Of a DNA stretch of 64,000 nt, positions 9,068-18,218 are shown piece by piece. The notes beneath the pieces were generated by a model that saw only the letters and a program-made list of their open reading frames with translations, was not told where the DNA came from and ran no database searches. The DNA is from Lutimonas zeaxanthinifaciens (GTDB lineage: Bacteria > Bacteroidota > Bacteroidia > Flavobacteriales > Flavobacteriaceae), in the NCBI RefSeq assembly GCF_030503675.1, contig NZ_CP129964.1, positions 744,001 through 808,000 of the forward strand, written 5' to 3'. The first letter of the stretch is position 1; every line of letters starts with the position of its first letter. Made by a program: the position numbers and the translations under genes.

Positions 9068-10059
9068 TCAGTTGCAGTTTTATTTTGTATCAGTCTCTGG
9101 AATCCTCTGAAAAAGGTTAAAATAATTGTCAATGCTATTGCTGCAAGCATGGGATGGGGATACAATAAGGTGGCGGGGACGAAACTTTCTTCTTCATATT
9201 CTATGGGCTCCAGTTTGTCCAGTTCATCATAGATTTCTGAGAGTGCTTCAGTATCGATTGCCCTGAAATATCTTGCATCAGTCATTTCGGCTATTTCGGT
9301 TAAAGTTTTTTCATCAAGATCGGAGGAGGCGCTTTCCGGATTTCCAATACCCAGGGTATAGATATGGATACTGTCTTTTCGTGCCAGATCTGCGGCATCA
9401 AGCGGAAGGATTTCCGTTCCTGAATCGACCCCGTCAGTCAATACCAGCATTACTTTGGTTTTGATGGTATCCTGATCGAACATCTGGATCCCTTTAACAA
9501 TGGCTTTTCCTATGTTTGTCATCTGCCCGGCCATACCAACATCAGATTCCTCCAGTAATTGATCTACCGTTGACAGATCCGAAGTGAAGGGGGCCTGGAT
9601 GTAGGAACTCGAACCAAAAAAAATAAGGCCCATCCGATCTCCGGTTCGTTTCTCTATGAACTCATGCATAACGCTTTTTACAGCCTCCCAGCGTGTGGTT
9701 CTTTTACCATCTATCATCCAGTCTGTATTGGCCATACTAAAGGAAATGTCTGCCACGATAAGGAAATTTCTTGACGTTTTGATCTTTAATTCGGGCTCTC
9801 CAACCAGCCTGGGAGATGAAAATGAAAATAAAAGCAGTAACCAGACGATAAACAGTAAAACAGATATCACAGCATTTTTTCTACTGATCAATGCTGATTT
9901 TCGTGGTTTCAGACCGGTTATACTCGCTGTCTTGTCCAAATTGGGAACCTGCAAAGAAGCACTTTTTATTCTCAATGGGGGAAAAAGCCAATAGATCAGC
10001 AAGGGCAAAGGTATGAGCAGAAAAACCCACAAATATGCTATTTCAAAGTTCTCAGGCAT
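9064..10059 (-). CDS. batA: BatA-like von Willebrand A domain protein
   Basis: A 331-residue protein with two N-terminal membrane helices (about residues 8-26 and 60-80) and a VWA domain with MIDAS sequence DISFSM (about residues 108-113). Further MIDAS-like elements are MTNIGKAI and VLTDGVDSG. A C-terminal helix follows (HPMLAAIALTIILTFF). This is the usual BatA architecture, a membrane-anchored metal-binding adhesion domain. It overlaps the neighbouring genes on both sides by 4 and 8 bases. Confidence 0.87.
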   Translation of the reverse strand: MPENFEIAYLWVFLLIPLPLLIYWLFPPLRIKSASLQVPNLDKTASITGLKPRKSALISRKNAVISVLLFIVWLLLLFSFSSPRLVGEPELKIKTSRNFLIVADISFSMANTDWMIDGKRTTRWEAVKSVMHEFIEKRTGDRMGLIFFGSSSYIQAPFTSDLSTVDQLLEESDVGMAGQMTNIGKAIVKGIQMFDQDTIKTKVMLVLTDGVDSGTEILPLDAADLARKDSIHIYTLGIGNPESASSDLDEKTLTEIAEMTDARYFRAIDTEALSEIYDELDKLEPIEYEEESFVPATLLYPHPMLAAIALTIILTFFRGFQRLIQNKTATE

Positions 10060-10591
10060 GTGTCTTGATCCATTTAATAGAAAGATTCTTCAATTTGTTC
10101 AGTTCATTCTTGTTTGGAGGTCGATTCTCATAAATTGTTCTTGAAATCATCGGCTCAAGCTGACTGAACTGTGTATTTTTTGATTTGGATTCAAGGAATT
10201 TGAGCCAGGAATTTCCATATAATGTCGCCGCAGTATTTCTTCCATACCTTTTAAGAGCTACGTTTTTGAGAATGGTCATAACAGCTAAGACCTGACGTGA
10301 AAGATCCTCTTCGCTGTCTCTATCATTGAGTTCCAGGACCTTTCTCAAGGCTTCTCTTCTGTAAGTATTGGATCTGTATTTTTTTATCCATCTGAATAAC
10401 GAGTAGAAAAAAACAAGAAAAACCAATATGCCAAGGAAATACCACCCGGGAGCCTGAAACGAAAATGCAACCGGATCGGGTTCCAGCACCGGACCCAGCT
10501 CTTGCGGCTCAGAAACCTTGTCAGATTCCTGAATCAACATCGAAGAATTTGCCCATAGCATTCCGTTAAAAAGGTTAATTAAGCTAATCAT
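10052..10591 (-). CDS. DUF4381-like membrane protein of the Bat/MoxR operon
   Basis: A 179-residue protein with an N-terminal hydrophobic or signal stretch and a transmembrane helix at about residues 50-70 (WYFLGILVFLVFFYSLFRWI). A cytoplasmic helical domain follows with the segment ALKRYGRNTAATLYGNSWLKFL. The RYGR..AA.L.G..WL.FL pattern and its position between DUF58 and BatA fit the DUF4381 family. Function is unknown; by context it belongs to the Bat complex. Its start overlaps the DUF58 stop by 4 bases. Confidence 0.75.
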   Translation of the reverse strand: MISLINLFNGMLWANSSMLIQESDKVSEPQELGPVLEPDPVAFSFQAPGWYFLGILVFLVFFYSLFRWIKKYRSNTYRREALRKVLELNDRDSEEDLSRQVLAVMTILKNVALKRYGRNTAATLYGNSWLKFLESKSKNTQFSQLEPMISRTIYENRPPNKNELNKLKNLSIKWIKTHA

Positions 10592-11517
10592 GTTCTTTTT
10601 AATATCTCCTTGATCTGAACATCTGTTTCTCGGACGGTGTCAATCGATAAAACAGGTATTCGATGCTTTTTCATCTTTGCTTTGAATTGTTCGAATTCGT
10701 CTTCAAATACATTTTTAAAATCTGTTCTAAGCTTCGCATTATTTCCATCAATAAGCAGCTGTTTTTCCTTATCCCCGGCAATCAATTTTCGATCTGGTAT
10801 TGATTGTTCCATAGGATCATAGACCTTGGCCAATATGACGTCATTGTGACGTGAAATGCGGGTTATAAATTTGATCAGTTCAGGTCTGTAACGTTGAAAA
10901 TCAGAGATAATAATGACTAAAAAGTCATGCGTAACAATATTCTTTACTTTGGACAGGGTTTCGGTCAAAGCTTTTTCAAATTCCACTGGTTTTGAGTCGA
11001 TTAATTCCCTGTTCCGATTCACTATTTTTTCCAGGAAACGAAGAATATTCTTTCTGTCTCTTTTGGGGTAGATAATATCAATTCCATTATCTGCAAAGAC
11101 AACACCTCCAACGCGATCTCCCTCTTTTAATACCTTAAACGCAGCTAAAGCAGCAAGTTCAGCTGCCACCACCGATTTTGTCTTTTTTATGGAACCAAAA
11201 AACATGGACTTAGACTGGTCAACCACAATGAGTGCCGGCTTTTCTTTTTCTTCACTATAAACCCTTGAATGAGTCTTTTGAGTTCTTGCCGTAACCTTCC
11301 AGTCGATGCTTCGAATGTCATCTCCGGGTACATAGTTTCTAACTTCCTCAAAATCCAGTCCGCGCCCCCTTAATTTAGAGGCGTGTTTTCCGCCTAAAAT
11401 ACTTCTGACTTTTTGTTTGCTGGCTAAAAAACTGAAACCCTTTGAAAAATGCTCCAGCTTGAGAAGGTCATTCAGGGATATGAAAATATTTTCCGGGTAT
11501 TTTTCGGAGTCGGTCAT
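10588..11517 (-). CDS. DUF58 domain protein
   Basis: A soluble protein of 309 residues. It contains the family signature RGRGLDFEEVRNYVPGDDIRSIDWKVTARTQ split across about residues 50-80, then a VWA-like core with DQSKSMFFGS (about residues 98-107). DUF58 proteins are constant partners of MoxR ATPases and are thought to act with them as co-chaperone or substrate adaptor. It lies 5 bases after moxR in the same transcript. Confidence 0.9.
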   Translation of the reverse strand: MTDSEKYPENIFISLNDLLKLEHFSKGFSFLASKQKVRSILGGKHASKLRGRGLDFEEVRNYVPGDDIRSIDWKVTARTQKTHSRVYSEEKEKPALIVVDQSKSMFFGSIKKTKSVVAAELAALAAFKVLKEGDRVGGVVFADNGIDIIYPKRDRKNILRFLEKIVNRNRELIDSKPVEFEKALTETLSKVKNIVTHDFLVIIISDFQRYRPELIKFITRISRHNDVILAKVYDPMEQSIPDRKLIAGDKEKQLLIDGNNAKLRTDFKNVFEDEFEQFKAKMKKHRIPVLSIDTVRETDVQIKEILKRT

Positions 11518-11522
11518 CTCGA

Positions 11523-12485
11523 TCAGGCAATTACTGCAACTTGCTTTAATATTTCGTCGATAACGTGGTCTGAGGTGATACCGTCAGCATTTGCTTCATA
11601 ACTTAGTATGAGTCTGTGACGTAAACAGTCATGGACTACAGCTCTGATATTATCAGGATCTACAAAGTTTTTACCGTTCATCCAGGCATGGGTTCTGCTC
11701 GCGCGGTCGATGGCAATACTACCTCTTGGGCTCGCTCCAAAATCGATCCAGCCTGCAATTTCTTCATTGTATTTGGAAGGATATCTTGTAGCGGAAACAA
11801 GATCAACAATGTACTTCTCCATGTTCTCTGAAATCGTGACCTGATCAATTTCTTTTCTGGCTTCAAACACTACTTCAGGGGATAGTTTTTTAGCCTCTTT
11901 TTCCTTGGTGAATTGCTCCGCTCTGTTCAGTCTTAGAATCTCAAGTTCTGAGTCATCATCCGGATAATCGATCATAACATGCATCAGAAACCGGTCCATT
12001 TGAGCCTCCGGAAGCGGATAAGTCCCTTCCTGTTCTACCGGATTCTGTGTAGCTAATACCATAAAAAGAGGGTCCATTTCATAGGTTTTTCCGGCAACTG
12101 AAACCTGACGCTCCTCCATAGCCTCCAAAAGCGCAGATTGCACCTTTGCCGGGGACCTGTTGATCTCATCTGCAAGAATCAAATTACTAAATATAGGGCC
12201 TTTTTGAAAAATAAATTTTTCTTTTGACTCAGGCTGATAAATTTCGGTTCCCGTTATATCAGACGGAAGAAGGTCCGGAGTAAACTGTATTCTGCTCAAT
12301 CCGCAATCAAGCTCATTTGCCAGGGATTTAATAGCTCTCGTTTTTGCGAGTCCGGGCAACCCTTCTAAAAGCATATTTCCATTAGAGAGTAAAACCAAAA
12401 TAAGCCGTTCAATTAAATTTTGCTGGCCAATAATGGATTTTGACATATTCTTTTTGAGGAGCAATATTGATTCAAGTGCGGTCAT
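11523..12485 (-). CDS. MoxR-family AAA+ ATPase
   Basis: A 320-residue AAA+ ATPase of the MoxR branch with Walker A GLPGLAKT (about residues 42-49), Walker B/sensor region ILADEINRSPAKVQSALLEAMEE, and sensor ATQNPVEQEGTYPLPEAQ.DRF. MoxR ATPases remodel or activate partner proteins containing VWA domains, here BatA, the BatB-BatC fusion and DUF58. It is the first gene of the minus-strand Bat operon. A TATCTTTA element on the minus strand at 12509-12516 is close to the Bacteroidota -7 consensus and may drive the operon. Confidence 0.93.
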   Translation of the reverse strand: MTALESILLLKKNMSKSIIGQQNLIERLILVLLSNGNMLLEGLPGLAKTRAIKSLANELDCGLSRIQFTPDLLPSDITGTEIYQPESKEKFIFQKGPIFSNLILADEINRSPAKVQSALLEAMEERQVSVAGKTYEMDPLFMVLATQNPVEQEGTYPLPEAQMDRFLMHVMIDYPDDDSELEILRLNRAEQFTKEKEAKKLSPEVVFEARKEIDQVTISENMEKYIVDLVSATRYPSKYNEEIAGWIDFGASPRGSIAIDRASRTHAWMNGKNFVDPDNIRAVVHDCLRHRLILSYEANADGITSDHVIDEILKQVAVIA

Positions 12486-12676
12486 AAGTGGGTAAATTAA
12501 TTTTTAGTTAAAGATAATTAATCTCTAAGTTGTTTCATAAGCTTAACCTTCAAGAAGCCCTGAATTTGTAATTTGGAAGTACGACTTTACACTTTTGAAG
12601 AATTAATCATAAACTAATTTAAGTCATAACATTTTATTGAAAATGTTTTAAGTTTACTACTTAAAAGGGTTTTGAA

Positions 12677-13843
12677 ATGAAAAAAATAATGTTGATTGGT
12701 ACTTTGGTTTTTGGATTCATTGTTTTTATTTCTTGTGAAAAAAAAGATACCTTGAATGAAACATCGGGAGACACTTCAGAGGTTGATGAGGTCCTACCCG
12801 GAGATTCAGATTCGCAAGTAGCGTTTTATTTGGGTGCAGATTTGTCTTATGTCAATGAAATGATTGATTGCGGGGCTGTATATAGAAATTCGGATAATGA
12901 AGAAGACAATCCCTATTCAATTTTTAAAAAGGCAGGAGCCAATTTGGTTCGTGTCCGGCTCTGGCATAATCCCGAGTGGACATCATATTCGAATTTTGAA
13001 GATGTAAAACGGACTATTCAAAAGGCGAAGCAGGAGCGTATGCAGGTATTGTTGGATTTTCATTATTCCGATACCTGGGCCGACCCTCATAAACAGCTAA
13101 TTCCGGAGTTATGGAGAGAATATATTAACGATACAGAGGCCCTGGGGTCACTTCTTTACGATTATACTTATAAGACCTTAAATGAACTTGCCCGTCAAGG
13201 GTTATTACCCGAAATGGTCCAGGTAGGCAATGAAATTAACGCCATGATTCTTCAGGAGGAGGAGTTACAATGGCCCATCAATTGGGAGAGAAACTCCTAT
13301 TTGATCAACAAAGGTATAGAAGCGGTAAGAGATGTTTCAAAGGAGCAGAACGCGGAAATTGGAGTAATGCTTCATGTTGCCCAGCCTGAAAACGGGATAT
13401 GGTGGTTTAAGGAGGCTACAGCAAATGGAATAACTGATTTTGACTGGATTGGCCTGTCCTACTACCCTAAATGGTCCGAATATGATTTGAATGAAGTTGA
13501 AAATGCGTTCAGCATATTAATTGAAACTTATAAAAAGAGATTGATGGTAGTTGAAACTGCTTATCCTTTTACCATGGAAAATGCTGATAATGCAAACAAT
13601 ATTTTAGATGATACAGCTCTTATTACAGGATATCCCGCCACGCAACAGGGTCAACTGGATTATTTGATCCGATTGAAAAAGAGCGTAAAGGATGCGGGTG
13701 GTGAAGGGCTAATATATTGGGAACCAGCCTGGGTGTCGTCTGGATGTAATACCTTGTGGGGTACAGGTTCGCATTGGGATAATGCAACCCTATTTGACCA
13801 CAATAATAAGGTTACCAAAGGGATGGGATTCTATCAGGATTAG
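12677..13843 (+). CDS. Glycoside hydrolase family 53 lipoprotein (arabinogalactan endo-beta-1,4-galactanase)
   Basis: A 388-residue lipoprotein with signal sequence ending FISC (cysteine about residue 20) and an acidic linker, followed by a GH53 TIM barrel. Family landmarks are GADLSYVNEM, NLVRVRLWHNP, VLLDFHYSDTWADP, QVGNEINA with the proposed acid/base Glu186, and VVETAYPF with nucleophile Glu293. The tail includes GLIYWEPAWV and the tryptophan/glycine stretch CNTLWGTGSHWDN. GH53 enzymes cut beta-1,4-galactan side chains of pectin. No SusC/SusD pair or other glycosidase is adjacent, so this is an isolated polysaccharide-degrading gene. Confidence 0.93.
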   Translation: MKKIMLIGTLVFGFIVFISCEKKDTLNETSGDTSEVDEVLPGDSDSQVAFYLGADLSYVNEMIDCGAVYRNSDNEEDNPYSIFKKAGANLVRVRLWHNPEWTSYSNFEDVKRTIQKAKQERMQVLLDFHYSDTWADPHKQLIPELWREYINDTEALGSLLYDYTYKTLNELARQGLLPEMVQVGNEINAMILQEEELQWPINWERNSYLINKGIEAVRDVSKEQNAEIGVMLHVAQPENGIWWFKEATANGITDFDWIGLSYYPKWSEYDLNEVENAFSILIETYKKRLMVVETAYPFTMENADNANNILDDTALITGYPATQQGQLDYLIRLKKSVKDAGGEGLIYWEPAWVSSGCNTLWGTGSHWDNATLFDHNNKVTKGMGFYQD

Positions 13844-13911
13844 TTCAATGAAAAATAAGAATACCTTATCTTAGCAATTAAATTAATAACAAACCTTAAT
13901 AAAATTTTACA

Positions 13912-14493
13912 ATGAAATCATTCAAATTATGCATTCTTGCTCTGGCTTTACTATTTTTTACATCAGCTGACCTTTTCGCTCAGGAAAAAAGGCCCTCACG
14001 AGAGAAATGGGATCAGGTTAGCATGCAAGGGACAGTTACCGAAATTAATGCAGAAACCAGAGAAATTACATTGATGGGCAGTGATGGCGGATTAGTAACC
14101 ATGACAGCCGGGGAAGATGTGGAGAGATTTGATGAAATTGCCGTTGATGATGTGATAAAATTTGAATATTACACTTATATAAAGGCTGAATTTAGGGAAC
14201 CGACCGCGGAAGAAGTAGCTGAACCGGTTCAGATAGTTGCTGAGGCAGGAAAGGCTCCGGAGGGAGTAGATCCGGCAGCGGCTGTTGGAGCGGTCGTAAA
14301 GGCTGTAGTGACAATCGAAGCTCTGAACAGGCCTTTTATGGTGGCAACTGTCAGTGGCCCCAACGGGAATTACGTGAGTATACCCATGGAGGATGAGGAG
14401 TTGATGAAAGAACTGCATATCGGTGAAGTACTGATCCTTACCTATGCGGAGGCGATGGCCATTGGATTGGAAAAGGTTGAGTTGGCTAAATAG
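13912..14493 (+). CDS. Secreted protein of unknown function
   Basis: A 193-residue protein with a clear signal peptide (MKSFKLCILALALLFFTSAD, cleavage likely after LFA). Two beta-rich segments begin QGTVTEINAETREITLMG and VKAVVTIEALNRPFMVAT, looking like a duplicated small beta domain of about 65 residues each. An alanine/proline-rich spacer separates them. I do not recognise a named family. It is 13 bases upstream of the creatininase-family gene, so the two may form a small operon. Confidence 0.78.
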   Translation: MKSFKLCILALALLFFTSADLFAQEKRPSREKWDQVSMQGTVTEINAETREITLMGSDGGLVTMTAGEDVERFDEIAVDDVIKFEYYTYIKAEFREPTAEEVAEPVQIVAEAGKAPEGVDPAAAVGAVVKAVVTIEALNRPFMVATVSGPNGNYVSIPMEDEELMKELHIGEVLILTYAEAMAIGLEKVELAK

Positions 14494-14506
14494 AAACAAT
14501 TTTAAC

Positions 14507-15271
14507 ATGAGACCCTACATTCTTGCAGAAACCAACTGGAAGCATCTTAAAGATGAAAAAATAGAACTGGCTGTTTTGCCATGGGGGGCTACAGAAGCAC
14601 ATAATTATCATTTGCCTTATGGCACAGATAACATAGAATCAGAATATCTTGCTGCGGAATCTGCCAGACTTGCCTGGGAAAATGGAGCGAAACTTATTGT
14701 TTTACCAACTGTACCCTTTGGGGTAAATACAGGTCAAAGTGATATATATCTGGACATTAATTTAAACCCTTCAACTCAGTTAGCCATACTTAGAGATATT
14801 ATCACCGTTCTAAACCGACAGGGAGTTTATAAGTTGTTGATCTTCAACAGTCACGGAGGAAATGATTTTAAAACCATGTTGCGGGAACTGGGATTGGAAT
14901 TTCCAAAAATGTTTTTATGTAGTTCGAACTGGTTTCAGGCCATGGAAAGAGATAAATACTTTAAGCTTGACGGAGATCATGCTGAGGAGATGGAAACCAG
15001 CCTGATCATGCACTTCAAACCTGATCTTGTCCTTCCAAAAGAGGAATGGGGTGAGGGAAAGGAAAAAAAGCATAAGGTTAAAGCCTTTTCAGAACAATGG
15101 CTCTGGACGGAGCGAAAATGGTCGAAGGTAAGTGAAGATACCGGTATCGGAAACCCAAGGTACGCAAGCAAAGAGAAAGGGAAACAGTTTTTTGATGACG
15201 TCACCAGGAAAATTGGTAAAACCCTGAAGGAGCTGTGCGAACTGGATCTTGATAATAGCTACGAATATTGA
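14507..15271 (+). CDS. Creatininase-family amidohydrolase
   Basis: A cytoplasmic protein of 254 residues from ATG 14507. An earlier in-frame start at 14444 would overlap the preceding gene and lacks family similarity. The typical elements are LPWGATEAHNYHLPYGTDN near the N-terminus, IFNSHGGND in the middle, and DGDHAEEMETSLIM; these carry the His, Asp and Glu metal ligands of the creatininase fold. Family members hydrolyse cyclic or linear amides such as creatinine or formamidopyrimidines; the substrate here is unknown. It probably shares a transcript with the secreted protein just upstream. Confidence 0.9.
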   Translation: MRPYILAETNWKHLKDEKIELAVLPWGATEAHNYHLPYGTDNIESEYLAAESARLAWENGAKLIVLPTVPFGVNTGQSDIYLDINLNPSTQLAILRDIITVLNRQGVYKLLIFNSHGGNDFKTMLRELGLEFPKMFLCSSNWFQAMERDKYFKLDGDHAEEMETSLIMHFKPDLVLPKEEWGEGKEKKHKVKAFSEQWLWTERKWSKVSEDTGIGNPRYASKEKGKQFFDDVTRKIGKTLKELCELDLDNSYEY

Positions 15272-15303
15272 TATTTATCATGTTTAAGTCACTTTGAACT
15301 AGG

Positions 15304-15311
15304 TAACTTTG
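15304..15311 (+). promoter_or_regulatory. Putative -7 element upstream of carbonic anhydrase gene
   Basis: TAACTTTG matches TAnnTTTG and would place transcription start near 15318, about 40 bases before the chosen ATG. The -33 position reads TTTA rather than TTTG, so this is a single-box match. Confidence 0.4.
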
Positions 15312-15356
15312 TTATCATTATTGTTCAGTGATATTTTTTTTGAAAAATTTATAAGC

Positions 15357-16148
15357 ATGAAGTCATTGTTGAAAATAGGATTCGCAGTACTCTTATTCAG
15401 TAGCCTTTCCTGTAATAAAAACGAACAAAAAAAAATGGTTAAAGAAGAATCTCATGAGATGGAATGGAGTTATGAAGGAGAAACTTCTCCCGAGCATTGG
15501 GCTGAATTGGAAAAGAATTCCGATTGTCTGGGAAACAGACAATCTCCGATAAATATCCTGGATATTAATGTGGTTGAAGATGATAATAAGGAGAGTGTTA
15601 TCAACTTACATTATTCTCCGTCTACTATTTTAAAAAAGGTCCGTAACAATGGCCATTCGATTCAGTTTGATTTTGATAAAGGTGATTCGATCGCATACAA
15701 TAAAATCAACTACAACCTGGTTCAGATTCATTTTCATGAACCGTCAGAGCATACCATCAATGGAATAAGATATCCAATAGAAATTCACCTGGTCCATCAA
15801 AGCAAAGAAAAGTATTACACGGTTCTTAGCGTATTTGGTGTTGAAGGAGAAAAAAGTGAAGCTATTGAGGAAATGGAAAGTTTTCTTCCCTTGAAAAAGG
15901 GCGAGGAAAGAGAAATAAACAAGGCTTTTGATCTTTCAAGAATCTTCCCTGAAAACAAGACCTATTATTCTTATGGGGGATCACTAACAACACCTCCATG
16001 TTCAGAAACGGTCCAATGGGTGATCTTCAAAAATCCTATTGTGATATCCCTGGAGGAGGTACTTAAATTGAAGGATAATATGCCTTTGGAAAATTATAGG
16101 AATGAACAGCCAATAAATAATCGGCTTGTTTATTTACACGAACTGTAA
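15357..16148 (+). CDS. Alpha-class carbonic anhydrase, lipoprotein
   Basis: The protein has 263 residues from ATG 15357, which begins a compact lipoprotein signal (MKSLLKIGFAVLL..., lipobox ending LSC). An earlier in-frame TTG at 15309 lacks support. The alpha-CA fold is clear: WSYEG, NRQSPINI, NNGHSIQFDF, then the zinc ligands His125 and His127 (QIHFHEPSEH) and His144 (EIHLVH). The C-terminal YGGSLTTPPCSETVQW is also present. It interconverts CO2 and bicarbonate outside the cytoplasmic membrane. All three zinc histidines are present, so activity is expected. It stands alone between unrelated genes. Confidence 0.95.
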   Translation: MKSLLKIGFAVLLFSSLSCNKNEQKKMVKEESHEMEWSYEGETSPEHWAELEKNSDCLGNRQSPINILDINVVEDDNKESVINLHYSPSTILKKVRNNGHSIQFDFDKGDSIAYNKINYNLVQIHFHEPSEHTINGIRYPIEIHLVHQSKEKYYTVLSVFGVEGEKSEAIEEMESFLPLKKGEEREINKAFDLSRIFPENKTYYSYGGSLTTPPCSETVQWVIFKNPIVISLEEVLKLKDNMPLENYRNEQPINNRLVYLHEL

Positions 16149-16290
16149 GTCAGTTTATTGATTTTTTTGACTGTTATCAATTTATTCATGACATCGAATT
16201 AAATTGAAACAATCAAAACCTGGGAATTAGCAATTCTATTATTATCTGAATATTGCTTATTATTATTACTTTTCTTCAGGAAAACCAGAA

Positions 16291-17286
16291 ATGAAATTTT
16301 TTAACAAATATTTAAATACAGTTCGCTGGGGAATCATCGGCTGTGGTAATGTGACCGAACTTAAAAGCGGGCCGGCTTATCAATTGACGAATGGTTTTGA
16401 ACTCGCTGCGGTGATGAGGAGAAATCTGGATAAGGCGCGAGACTATGCCAGTAGACATCGGGTTCCTAATTATTATAATGATGCGGATGAAATTATTAAC
16501 AGCCCTGAAATAGATGCGGTTTACATAGCGACTCCTCCTGATTCACATTTGGAATACGCCTTAAGAGTAGCGGAAGCCGCTAAACCGTGTTGTATAGAGA
16601 AACCGATGGCCTTGAATTATGAGGATTCCCTGATGATCTATAAGGCATTTGAAGAAAGAAATACTCCGTTGTTTGTGGCCTATTACAGGCGAACCTTGCC
16701 AAGATTCCTTGAAATAAAACATTGGATCGATTCTGGGGAGATAGGTAGCGTAAATCATGTGACCTGGGTTTTATCGAAACCTCCAAATATCTTGGATCTT
16801 GAAAAAAAGGAAAACTGGAGAACTGACTCAAGGGTTGCACCGGGAGGGTATTTTGATGATCTGGCAAGCCATGGCCTGGACCTTTTTCATTTTTTATTAG
16901 GAGAGGTGGTTGAGGCCCAAGGTAGAAGCAAGAATCAACAAGGTTTGTATTCGGCTCCTGATGCCGTGGTCGGATCATGGATACACGGGTCGGGTGTCAT
17001 GGGCGCCGGTAGCTGGAATTTTGGCAGTTATAGCCGAGAAGATAAGGTTGAAATTTATGGTAATAAAGGAAAGATCATCTTTTCTGTTTTTAACGATGAG
17101 CCTGTAGTTCTCGAAAACAGCAAGGGGAGAAAAGAAGTGATGATTGATCATCCTAAACATGTTCAGTCTGGTCATGTAGAGGCCATGAGACGACATTTTT
17201 TTGAGGAGCAGTATACGCATCCTTCGACGGGGAAATCGGCCTTGCATACAAGCTGGATCATGGACAAGATCCTTGGAAAAAATTAA
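16291..17286 (+). CDS. Gfo/Idh/MocA-family NAD(P)-dependent oxidoreductase
   Basis: A 331-residue protein with an N-terminal Rossmann motif WGIIGCGNV (about residues 13-21). The dinucleotide-domain end reads IATPPDSHLEYAL, followed by the hallmark EKPMAL containing the conserved Glu-Lys-Pro, and a C-terminal sugar-type domain. The family oxidises or reduces sugars and inositols; the substrate is not identifiable from sequence. It ends 15 bases from the convergent hypothetical gene. Confidence 0.92.
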   Translation: MKFFNKYLNTVRWGIIGCGNVTELKSGPAYQLTNGFELAAVMRRNLDKARDYASRHRVPNYYNDADEIINSPEIDAVYIATPPDSHLEYALRVAEAAKPCCIEKPMALNYEDSLMIYKAFEERNTPLFVAYYRRTLPRFLEIKHWIDSGEIGSVNHVTWVLSKPPNILDLEKKENWRTDSRVAPGGYFDDLASHGLDLFHFLLGEVVEAQGRSKNQQGLYSAPDAVVGSWIHGSGVMGAGSWNFGSYSREDKVEIYGNKGKIIFSVFNDEPVVLENSKGRKEVMIDHPKHVQSGHVEAMRRHFFEEQYTHPSTGKSALHTSWIMDKILGKN

Positions 17287-17301
17287 TTTTTAAAATGGGT
17301 T

Positions 17302-18024
17302 TTAATCTGTAAATCCTAAGTCTTGAAAGTAGTCGGCAACCTCGAGAAGCGAAGAAAAAACGGCAGCCATGATCAGTTGGGTCTGGGTTTCTGTCTTTCC
17401 AGAGATCCAAATGAATTTTTTATAGCTGAATGATCCTCCAGAATAGTACTGCATGGCGCCGATAGGGTAATCATCTATAAAAGCTTCTATCCCCTTTGGG
17501 GCGGTATTCTCTGATTTGTTCGTAGGGGTCCCTTTTACATGTTTAAATACAATCTCCTCTTCTCCATTGGTTAGAAAAATGTTTTTCAGCGAAAGGTCCC
17601 CGCCATCTCTAGGCTTTGTGATCAGCAGTACCCATAGGTCTTCTTCATCAAGACTCGTTGTTAGGTATACACTAATGTCATCTTGCCCTTCTGTTTTCTT
17701 AGAAGTATTTGATTCTTCCTGATTTCCTGAAGCCTCTATTTTCACCAAATCTCCCTTGTTGTTTTTTAGGTCAAAGGAAAACAGAAGTTCTGTAGCGTCA
17801 TCCCCTTCTTTTTTATGCCTTCCTTTTCTATTATCCGTGCTGTAGACACCAAATTTTAATTTAGCCGGTTTTGACTGGGTGATCATACCAATTTTTATCA
17901 ACTGCCTTTCACTTGCTTGTGCCAATGTGGTTTCGAGAGGAATCTGATCCTTTTGAGCGTGAAGTAAAAAAGGGGAGATTATCGCTATAATCGTCAATAA
18001 GGTTATAGAATATTTTTTTACCAT
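17302..18024 (-). CDS. Secreted hypothetical protein
   Basis: A 240-residue protein with a signal peptide (SITLLTIIAIISPFLLHAQ) and no family I can name. The interior is polar and acidic with a Ser/Asn/Lys-rich stretch around residues 100-115. The C-terminal third is aromatic (YYSGGSFSYKKFIWISG) and ends in a short helix. It is monocistronic, convergent with the oxidoreductase gene and divergent from the serine ammonia-lyase gene. Confidence 0.75.
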   Translation of the reverse strand: MVKKYSITLLTIIAIISPFLLHAQKDQIPLETTLAQASERQLIKIGMITQSKPAKLKFGVYSTDNRKGRHKKEGDDATELLFSFDLKNNKGDLVKIEASGNQEESNTSKKTEGQDDISVYLTTSLDEEDLWVLLITKPRDGGDLSLKNIFLTNGEEEIVFKHVKGTPTNKSENTAPKGIEAFIDDYPIGAMQYYSGGSFSYKKFIWISGKTETQTQLIMAAVFSSLLEVADYFQDLGFTD

Positions 18025-18218
18025 TTGGAATCCTGTGTTTGCTTAATGAAGGTATTCACGAAAATAGCAGTTTGTTTCGAAAGTAAAAAATGATCCTTTT
18101 GAGACTTTTGAGACTTTCCTGACTTTCGCGAGAATGATGAATTAAAAATTTATGTGTAATTTTAGTCAAATCAAGCAGTTTAACTGTTTGGCAAATAACC
18201 TTATATAAGATCCATCTT

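Noticed and set aside
14444-14506. Longer start of the creatininase-family gene
   Set aside because: The extension lies inside the preceding gene in another frame and the conserved N-terminus begins at ATG 14507.
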